From DASYAN01 sp963727755 (lineage in GTDB: Bacteria > Chloroflexota > Ktedonobacteria > Ktedonobacterales > Ktedonobacteraceae): 64,000 bases of DNA. Of the stretch, positions 57,950-64,000 are shown in pieces (the first letter of the stretch is position 1; every line of letters starts with the position of its first letter). Under the pieces are notes generated by a model, which was not told where the DNA came from, did not search any database, and saw only the letters and a list, made by a program, of their open reading frames with translations. The stretch covers positions 124,001 through 188,000 of the forward strand of contig CAVSHN010000014.1 in the NCBI GenBank assembly GCA_963727755.1, read 5' to 3'. The position numbers and the translations under genes were made by a program.

Positions 57950-59614
57950 ATGAGAAAACTGGCATTACTAAGTGTTTTACTTTTGCTGTCAATATGTGCA
58001 TGTTTTAATTACACTATGGCAACAATGCCGCAAGATAGGCTAGCAACTATGCTACCAGATACCTCTTCAGAATCTAGTCTAGCAGACATTGTATCGGACA
58101 CTGCCACAGCTAGCGACCTCACAACAACGCCCTTTGCTTCAGGATACCCACCCGCAGCACTCACTGCTACTGCTCTCGCTCACAAGCCTCATCCTACACC
58201 CACGCCCTTTGCTTCAGGATATCCACCCGCAGCACTCACTGCTACTGCTCTCGCTCACAAGCCTCATCCTACACCCACGCCCTTTGCTTCAGGATATCCA
58301 CCCGCAGCACTCACTGCTACTGCTCTCGCTCACAAGCCTCATCCTACACCCACGCCCTTTGCTTCAGGATATCCACCCGCAGCACTCACTGCTACTGCTC
58401 TCGCTCACAAGCCTCATCCTACCAAACCCGCTGTGCATAAAACTCCCTTTGCTTCAGGATACCCACCCGCAGCACTCACTGCTACTGCTCTCGCTCACAA
58501 GCCTCATCCTACCAAACCCGCTGTGCATAAAACTCCCTTTGCTTCAGGATACCCACCCGCAGCACTCACTGCTACTGCTCTCGCTCACAAGCCTCATCCT
58601 ACCAAACCCGCTGTGCATAAAACTCCCTTTGCTTCAGGATATCCACCCGCAGCACTCACTGCTACTGCCCTCGCTCACAAGCCTCATCCTACACCCACGC
58701 CGCCCACCACAGGATATCCACCACGATGTACTACAACTCACATTACCAACCAATCGCAAACTATCTCAGGAGTACTTGTCTATACTCGCTATAACATTTT
58801 GCAAAATGGCAAGGTGATCAATACACCTAATAATGTCAAACAAGTTCCATACACCTACACGGCAGGCAAGTTCACTTTGAGCACAGCTGCAACAATTACG
58901 ACGCTTAGTGGTGCTGACGGAGTCATCACCTTACCGGACGGAAGCCTTATTGTCGGTGGCGAAGGCTCAATATGGAAAATCAATCCCAATACTGGCGCCA
59001 AACAGATGGCTAATCCAGGGGGCAGTGTCTTATCTGACCACGTTGCCTATGACAACCAGAAAAACGTCGTCTGGACCTCTGGCGATAACCCTCTTACGAC
59101 CCTGTCAAAGATCCCACTGACTCCTTTTGCCGACGGTACCCCGATCCAGCTCAAAGGAGACGATACGAAGGTGACTCAGGTGGCCTTTGACGGTTCTCAT
59201 AATGCCTACTATACCAGTAGCAACATACGGGGGAATGGCTCTTTCGGGGTAATCGACCTGACAACTTTTACGACGAAACGCAAGTTCAGTAATCTCCCTG
59301 CGGCACATGGGATCACCTATGATCCCTTCTCCGGCACACTTATATTATCTGGAGCTAACCACATTAGCCAGATTGATCCGAAGACATTGACGATTATCTC
59401 TGACTGGACCGCACCTACGCAATACCCACAGATACAGTTCGATCAGGATACAGTCGATGGACTAGGACACTTATGGGCTGCTAGCAATGATGGCAATCTC
59501 GTCTTTATAGACTATTCCAAGACACGAAAGATTGCCGCCACCACCAACTACGTGTCCATTAAATATTTGGACACTGATCTGGATGATTTAACCTTTAAAT
59601 GCTTAAGTGATTGA
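57950..59614 (+). CDS. GYP-repeat lipoprotein with beta-propeller
   Basis: 554 residues; an in-frame stop lies four codons upstream of ATG 57950. Signal peptide with lipobox (LLLLSICAC). Residues 60-265 hold seven near-identical repeats FASGYPPAALTATALAHKPH of 25 residues (PTPTP end) or 30 residues (PTKPAVHKTP end) and a last TTGYPP. From about 265 a six-bladed propeller of the SMP-30/NHL/YVTN sort follows (GVITLPDGSLIVGGEGSIWK, VAYDNQKNVVWTSGDN, VAFDGSHNAYYTSS, ITYDPFSGTLILSGANH, DGLGHLWAASNDGNLVF). Likely a stalk that holds the propeller off the membrane. No good ribosome binding site. The next GYP gene follows at 59695. Confidence 0.8.
   Translation: MRKLALLSVLLLLSICACFNYTMATMPQDRLATMLPDTSSESSLADIVSDTATASDLTTTPFASGYPPAALTATALAHKPHPTPTPFASGYPPAALTATALAHKPHPTPTPFASGYPPAALTATALAHKPHPTPTPFASGYPPAALTATALAHKPHPTKPAVHKTPFASGYPPAALTATALAHKPHPTKPAVHKTPFASGYPPAALTATALAHKPHPTKPAVHKTPFASGYPPAALTATALAHKPHPTPTPPTTGYPPRCTTTHITNQSQTISGVLVYTRYNILQNGKVINTPNNVKQVPYTYTAGKFTLSTAATITTLSGADGVITLPDGSLIVGGEGSIWKINPNTGAKQMANPGGSVLSDHVAYDNQKNVVWTSGDNPLTTLSKIPLTPFADGTPIQLKGDDTKVTQVAFDGSHNAYYTSSNIRGNGSFGVIDLTTFTTKRKFSNLPAAHGITYDPFSGTLILSGANHISQIDPKTLTIISDWTAPTQYPQIQFDQDTVDGLGHLWAASNDGNLVFIDYSKTRKIAATTNYVSIKYLDTDLDDLTFKCLSD
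58133..58700 (+). repeat. 75- and 90-base coding repeats (FASGYPPA)
   Basis: Units begin at 58133, 58208, 58283, 58358 (75 bases apart), then 58448, 58538, 58628 (90 apart). Most positions are identical even at silent sites, so the array was made by recent unequal exchange. Confidence 0.95.
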
Positions 59615-59694
59615 TTGTCTTTGTAGATGTTGAATCATTGGAAGAAGCATTTTCTTCTTCTCGATCACAGCTTAGAGGGAGACTGGTACACAAA

Positions 59695-60960
59695 ATGAAG
59701 AGATTTTTATTTCTATCCTTATTACTCTCCCTATTGTCATGCTCTTGCATTGGCTACAATAGCTTTGTGCTTTATAAGGGAAAAATAGCCGCTAACGGTC
59801 CACGCGGAGTATCCGCACAAGAGACAGCTTTCGCTTTAGATTACCCTCTTATCGATTCCATGACAGACTCACAGAAGACCGCTTTCGCTTTAGGCTATCC
59901 TGCTTACATGACAAACCCACAGAAGACCGCTTTCGCTTTAGGTTACCCTGCTCGCACTACAGACTCACAGGAGACCCCTTCCGCTTCAGGTTACCCTGCT
60001 CGCACTACAGACTCACAGGAGACTCCTTCCGCTTCAGGTTATCCTCCTTCAAATCCGCAAAACCCACAGCAGCCCCCTTCAGATCACTCTCCTTCAGATC
60101 ACTCTCCTTCAAATCCGCAAAACCCACAGCAGCCCCCTTCAGATCACTCTCCTTCAGATCACTCTCCTTCAAATCCGCAAAACCCACAGCCCCCTTCAAA
60201 TCCGCAAAATCCACATCTGCCTTTCGGTATTGGTAGGATTCTGAAGCCTATTAGTACCATTATTTCGAAGCTGCCTTTCACTTCAGGTTACAATCCGCAA
60301 AACCCTGCTGGTGCAGAGGATTTAGTTTTTGCTGGAGGATATCCTGGCAAATTATCAAATACTAATTTATGCAGCAATAATATATTTAGTGATGAATTTC
60401 TAATCCTTATAGGAACCGACCCTGCCCCCGGCCAAACCATTGGCCCTGATGGCAAACTTCGAGTTTGGGTCACTGACGAAGGCGCTCCCAAGATTGCCCC
60501 CGGTGAAAAAGTCGATCCTAATACAGGCCAGATCACCCCTGGTGATCGTACGGCTACGGATGGAAGAGGCATAGGATTTTATCTTTGGGAACCAGCTCTC
60601 TATATCACTACTGTAACATCTGCCAATCAAAAAGGACCATTTAAGGGGAATGCAGAAGATGGGGGAAAACCATACTTTCCTTCTCTGATCAAAGGGGATT
60701 ATAATCCCAATGCCGACACAGGTGTATACTACGGTCATCAATATCACGGGCCACCCATTGACGATTATACAAAGTTTGAGAATGGCCCTAGCTTCCAGCA
60801 AACAGATAATAGCAACTTTGCTTGGAGTCATGCGTTTACGGCTGAGTATATCTGGGACGTCAATTCACTAAAATTGCCTCATGGAGTCTATCACGTGGAA
60901 ATTATTACCCATGACGGAGACGTTAATCTAAGCGTCGACTGCCTAGCTCTTAAGCTGTAA
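59695..60960 (+). CDS. GYP-repeat lipoprotein 2
   Basis: 421 residues from ATG 59695 (AGAGGGAGAC upstream; an in-frame start at 59611 overlaps the previous gene but would put a non-signal head before the lipobox). Lipobox LLSLLSCSCIGYNSF. Five repeats TAFALGYPxxxTDSQ / TPSASGYPARTTDSQE, then Ser/Pro/Asn-rich repeats SNPQNPQQPPSDHSPSDHSP, then the C-terminal domain shared with lipoprotein 1 (LIGTDPAPGQTIGPDGKLRV, KIAPGEKVDPNTGQITPGDR, YHVEIITHDGDVN). It is the intact version. Eighty bases after the propeller gene, so one operon. Confidence 0.8.
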   Translation: MKRFLFLSLLLSLLSCSCIGYNSFVLYKGKIAANGPRGVSAQETAFALDYPLIDSMTDSQKTAFALGYPAYMTNPQKTAFALGYPARTTDSQETPSASGYPARTTDSQETPSASGYPPSNPQNPQQPPSDHSPSDHSPSNPQNPQQPPSDHSPSDHSPSNPQNPQPPSNPQNPHLPFGIGRILKPISTIISKLPFTSGYNPQNPAGAEDLVFAGGYPGKLSNTNLCSNNIFSDEFLILIGTDPAPGQTIGPDGKLRVWVTDEGAPKIAPGEKVDPNTGQITPGDRTATDGRGIGFYLWEPALYITTVTSANQKGPFKGNAEDGGKPYFPSLIKGDYNPNADTGVYYGHQYHGPPIDDYTKFENGPSFQQTDNSNFAWSHAFTAEYIWDVNSLKLPHGVYHVEIITHDGDVNLSVDCLALKL

Positions 60961-61256
60961 TCAGCCTAGCCAACTATACGGAGACGAATTCTGCAGGAGT
61001 ATACTTCTTCTCGTCCACTCCTTCCAGATAGCGAAGCTCGTTATTCTGTTGCTGAACTTTACCTTTCTGGTCTTAAAATGACACGATTAGGCCAGCGTTA
61101 GATACCCTTTTCTTGCTTTTGTAACCCCCAAAAGCAAAAAGTCTAGGCTGTCTATTCCTCCCAGATGGATAGTTGGACAGTTAATTCATCGCATGCTATG
61201 ATGAGTCTGGATTTATATTGTCCGATGCCAGAATTTAGTCACTGAGGTAAAAAAGC
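60961..61256. other. Gap before kinase F
   Basis: No gene recognised. GTCTAGGCTGTCTATT and neighbouring AT-rich bases precede the GTG start of kinase F, which has GAGGT eleven bases upstream. Confidence 0.3.
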
Positions 61257-63584
61257 GTGGAGACCCTTGTTGGAATAACCATCAGCGGGTATACATTAAC
61301 CCGCGTTCTAGGTAGTGGCGGCATGGGCACGGTCTACCTAGCAGAGGATCAAGCCATCGGCCAACAGGTAGCAATCAAAGTTATCCGTGCTGGCGATGAT
61401 GAAATATATACCGAGATGATAAGCAAGGAGCAGGCCGCAGAGCGCTTTCGACAAGAGGCACGCGCAGTCGCTAGTCTTGACCATTTGCATATCCTACCGC
61501 TCTATCGCTATGGAGAGGATGAAACAGCTTACGGCAAACAAGCCTATATGGTCATGCAGTACCGCCCTGAAGGTTCATTCATGGACTGGCAGAAGAGACG
61601 TGCAGGCAAGGTTCTACCCGAGGCAACAGATTCGCGATCATCTCAAACAGTTACACCACTTCCACCAGGACTCCCAACCAACTGGCCATTAAACATCGAA
61701 GAAGCCGCAGATTACTTGATGCAAGCTGCCTCTGCACTACAGTATGCTCATGATCATGGTATCATACATCGAGATATCAAACCAGCAAATTTTTTATTGC
61801 GTTTCGATACTAATCCTGCTACAGGCAAGCGTAACGCCTTTTTGTTACTCTCAGACTTTGGATTAGCAAAATTCTACTCCTCGTCAGGAGCAACGAGCAG
61901 TATTCTCGGCACGCCAATCTATATGGCCCCCGAACAATTCAATGGCAATGCAGGACCTGGAAGCGATCAATATGCCCTGGCTGTTATGATCTACTATCTG
62001 CTTGCTGGACGTCCCCCTTTTATGGGTGACCCAATATACCTTCTAAGTCAACACCTCAACGCAGATCCTCCCCCCATACGCACATTTGTCCCAACATTAC
62101 CAGCAGGAATAGAGCAGACCCTAGCACGCGCTCTCTCCAAAAATCCATCCGAACGTTATCCTTCGGTCAGCGCATTTGCAGAAGATTTCATGCATTATAT
62201 TCACAATCAGCAATATAATCCGTCTCGTACTCTGACAGCACCACCACTCTTCTCGCTGCCAACACAACAGCATGCGGTCCAGGGAAGTTCAGAGCAAGTG
62301 CCAACACAGCCATCAGCATCATCACAACCATTCCCATCTCCCACAGGTAATAGTACAGTAACAGCTTTCTCGCAGGCAGATTACGCTGCACCAACTGTGT
62401 TGCAAAATGCATCATCACCAATACCATCGACACCGCAATATCTACCACCATCTTCATCAGCACCAAGCTTGCAAACGTATTCGCCACAGAGCCAAGCACA
62501 GTTAGCATCCACGCTTTCATCAAGCCCATCTAGCATACAGAGTATGGAACATCGTACGAGTCGCCGTAGTGCCTTGGGCTGGCTTCTGGGAGGAATCGCG
62601 GTGATTGGTTTGGGCATAGGAGCAGGTATAGAGATCTATATCCACGAGAGTTCCCATCAGAGCAAACAATCCGCAAATAACACTTCAACATTACCAAGCA
62701 ATGGGCCGCAGCCACCAACGCCCACAGATATAAAATATACTCTCACTGGGCATAGCGCAGAAGTAACAAAGCTTTCCTGGTCACCAAATGGTGCGCAACT
62801 AGCATCAGCCTCGCAGGACTATAGCGTTCGACTTTGGGATCTTACAACCCAGCAGAATACGATCACCTACACGGGACATACTCAGGGAGTTCTAACTGTT
62901 GCATGGAGCCACAATAGTCAACTGCTAGCTTCTGGAGGCGAGGATAACAGAGTACTTGTATGGGATACAGCAGGCAATACTATAGATAACTTCCCCAAAC
63001 AGCCCGCAGCAGTAGAGGAAGTTATATGGGCACCAAATGATCAACGCATCATTGTTGATATTCACAATCATAAAGTACAAGAGATAGTATTGAGCCGTAA
63101 GAAACCCATAGCAATAGGAAGAGCTTTTGATAACTATTGTCTGGCCCTTTCCCCCAATGGACAGTATCTGGCAGTCGGTACTCAGGCTGGTATGGTCGTT
63201 GTCTACGACACGACTGACTTTAGCCCTGTGGTAGACCAAGGTATCCATCTCGACCCTATCCATTCACTGGCTTGGTCTCCTGACAGCACCCTCCTAGCAT
63301 CAGGAGATGCAAATAGCAATATACGAGTAATGGATATTACCACACAAACCATCATATATACGTTACCCATCAACGGATTGGCAAATGCTATCTCTTGGGA
63401 GCCAGCTAACACGGGACGGATTGCTATCGCATCAAGCAATGGCACAATAATTGTCTGGAATACCAATACAGGCAACTCTACCATTTATAGAGGCCATCAG
63501 GGGTCAGTCGCAACAGTGGCATGGGGAAACAAGGCATTAGCTAGTGGTTCTACAGATAAAACAATCATCGTCTGGAACATCTAG
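61257..63584 (+). CDS. Receptor Ser/Thr kinase F with extracellular WD40 propeller
   Basis: 775 residues, GTG start. Kinase domain 1-310: LGSGGMGTVYLAED, VAIKVIRAG, HRDIKPANFLLRF, SDFGLAKFY, GTPIYMAPEQFNG, with an insert between N- and C-lobe (residues 100-145). Ser/Pro/Gln-rich linker to about 440, membrane helix (LGWLLGGIAVIGLGIGAGIEI), then about six WD40 repeats (VTKLSWSPNGAQLASASQDY, VRLWDL; VLTVAWSHNSQLLASGG; VLVWDT; IHSLAWSPDSTLLASGD; VATVAWGNKALASGS, IIVWNI). All catalytic residues and the whole frame are intact, unlike the five other kinases here. Confidence 0.9.
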   Translation: METLVGITISGYTLTRVLGSGGMGTVYLAEDQAIGQQVAIKVIRAGDDEIYTEMISKEQAAERFRQEARAVASLDHLHILPLYRYGEDETAYGKQAYMVMQYRPEGSFMDWQKRRAGKVLPEATDSRSSQTVTPLPPGLPTNWPLNIEEAADYLMQAASALQYAHDHGIIHRDIKPANFLLRFDTNPATGKRNAFLLLSDFGLAKFYSSSGATSSILGTPIYMAPEQFNGNAGPGSDQYALAVMIYYLLAGRPPFMGDPIYLLSQHLNADPPPIRTFVPTLPAGIEQTLARALSKNPSERYPSVSAFAEDFMHYIHNQQYNPSRTLTAPPLFSLPTQQHAVQGSSEQVPTQPSASSQPFPSPTGNSTVTAFSQADYAAPTVLQNASSPIPSTPQYLPPSSSAPSLQTYSPQSQAQLASTLSSSPSSIQSMEHRTSRRSALGWLLGGIAVIGLGIGAGIEIYIHESSHQSKQSANNTSTLPSNGPQPPTPTDIKYTLTGHSAEVTKLSWSPNGAQLASASQDYSVRLWDLTTQQNTITYTGHTQGVLTVAWSHNSQLLASGGEDNRVLVWDTAGNTIDNFPKQPAAVEEVIWAPNDQRIIVDIHNHKVQEIVLSRKKPIAIGRAFDNYCLALSPNGQYLAVGTQAGMVVVYDTTDFSPVVDQGIHLDPIHSLAWSPDSTLLASGDANSNIRVMDITTQTIIYTLPINGLANAISWEPANTGRIAIASSNGTIIVWNTNTGNSTIYRGHQGSVATVAWGNKALASGSTDKTIIVWNI

Positions 63585-63594
63585 CTACAGGCAG

Positions 63595-63621
63595 GCCAAG
63601 TGCATATCGCACTGCCTTGGC
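63595..63621. terminator. Hairpin between convergent kinase F and monooxygenase
   Basis: GCCAAG (63595-63600) with CTTGGC (63616-63621), and inside GTGC-ATATC-GCAC. Placed between convergent stops; no clear T run. Confidence 0.55.
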
Positions 63622-63624
63622 AGG

Positions 63625-64000
63625 TTATGGTTTATTGAGATGCACTGGACGGAAGCCAAGCGCAATGATACGGGCTGGAATATCGCGTATAAACGGCAGG
63701 CGCATCATTAGTCTGATCCAGAGCGGTATAGTAAATGGCTGATCTGAACCAAATATAGATGGAAAGACGTTCTTTTGTAACATGCCTTGATAGGCCTGGA
63801 TGAGCCTCGTCGGCCACTCACGCGACCGTTGGACGGTAGCTAAATCACGTAGTTGGACGATGCCATAAGCCAGCTTCCCGCTTAGCACGTTTGCCGTAAC
63901 TACGGCATCCTGGATGGCATAATTGATGCCAACTCCTCCAACAGGAGACATTACATGAGCAGCATCACCAATCAGTAGCAGGCCAGGACGATACCAGCAA
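63625..64000 (-). CDS. FAD-dependent monooxygenase, C-terminal part (runs off the right edge)
   Basis: The frame is open to the edge. It reads RPGLLLIGDAAHVMSPVGGV then GINYAIQDAVVTANVL, the second FAD-binding motif (GD...P.GG.G.N..I.DA) of aromatic-ring hydroxylase-like flavoproteins, followed by a helical end (LIQAYQGMLQKNVFPSIFGS, LIRLMMRLPFIRDIPAR). The N-terminal dinucleotide fold lies outside. Substrate unknown. Confidence 0.85.
   Translation of the reverse strand, partial: CWYRPGLLLIGDAAHVMSPVGGVGINYAIQDAVVTANVLSGKLAYGIVQLRDLATVQRSREWPTRLIQAYQGMLQKNVFPSIFGSDQPFTIPLWIRLMMRLPFIRDIPARIIALGFRPVHLNKP

Noticed and set aside
58133..58700. Regular 75/90-base repeats that look like a CRISPR array
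   Set aside because: The units are coding, in one frame, with no unique spacers and no cas genes; they encode the FASGYPPA repeats.
58089..58817. Open frame of 242 codons over the GYP repeats
   Set aside because: It is the +1 shadow of the repeat array, kept open by repetition; it has no signal peptide, start context or domain.

Overview
The window most likely comes from a Ktedonobacteria-type member of the Chloroflexota. This is inference from gene content: six receptor-like Ser/Thr kinases with extracellular domains, hrcA-dnaK-dnaJ without grpE, two long class A penicillin-binding proteins, beta-propeller lipoproteins, a Ski2-like helicase and much accessory DNA, at moderate GC. No rRNA, tRNA or CRISPR array was recognised.

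Layout. 1-3.1 kb: broken IS transposase, then a small accessory island (small RNA, DUF3800 protein, frame-broken Mrr endonuclease). 3.1-8.8 kb: a small membrane protein and two tandem, disrupted kinases. 9-11.7 kb: Ski2-like helicase with a frame break. 11.9-19.4 kb: ordinary metabolism (GH18-like secreted hydrolase, ABC exporter, dtd, SRPBCC protein plus zinc alcohol dehydrogenase, MBL hydrolase). 19.5-23 kb: a second accessory stretch with two more copies of the small-RNA element, a minimal nucleotidyltransferase, a long gene-free and possibly structured RNA locus, an HNH-AP2 endonuclease and a DUF3800 remnant. 23-32 kb: dprA, an exported metallopeptidase and two tandem penicillin-binding proteins. 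32.3-37 kb: hrcA-dnaK-dnaJ. 37-43.4 kb: three kinases of a cassette flanked by dnaJ and a partial dnaJ copy, the first being a pseudokinase. 43.6-53 kb: coiled-coil proteins, one with two C39-like peptidase domains, and a three-gene envelope operon. 53-55.7 kb: rnc and an adenine methyltransferase. 55.7-61 kb: a duplicated module of lipoproteins carrying GYP repeats. 61.2-64 kb: a WD40 receptor kinase and the start of a FAD monooxygenase.

Main points. (1) Three copies of a promoter-plus-RNA element (1238-1423, 19516-19632, 22685-22846) have the same TTGACA-N17-TATACT promoter. Two sit convergent to a DUF3800 gene or its remnant, and the third is the leader of a nucleotidyltransferase. I recall RNA motifs named after DUF3800 having been published, so the class may be known, but the partner exchange looks new to me. 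(2) A 750-base gene-free stretch (20823-21600) has a strong promoter with an overlapping palindrome and many hairpins. (3) GYP-repeat lipoproteins and two coiled-coil genes share a TGTCCC box 38-39 bases upstream of a -10-like hexamer. (4) Thirteen of sixteen frame breaks in the window shift by +1, and two paralogous penicillin-binding proteins break at the same codon. This is either insertion-biased sequence error or something biological; raw reads would decide.
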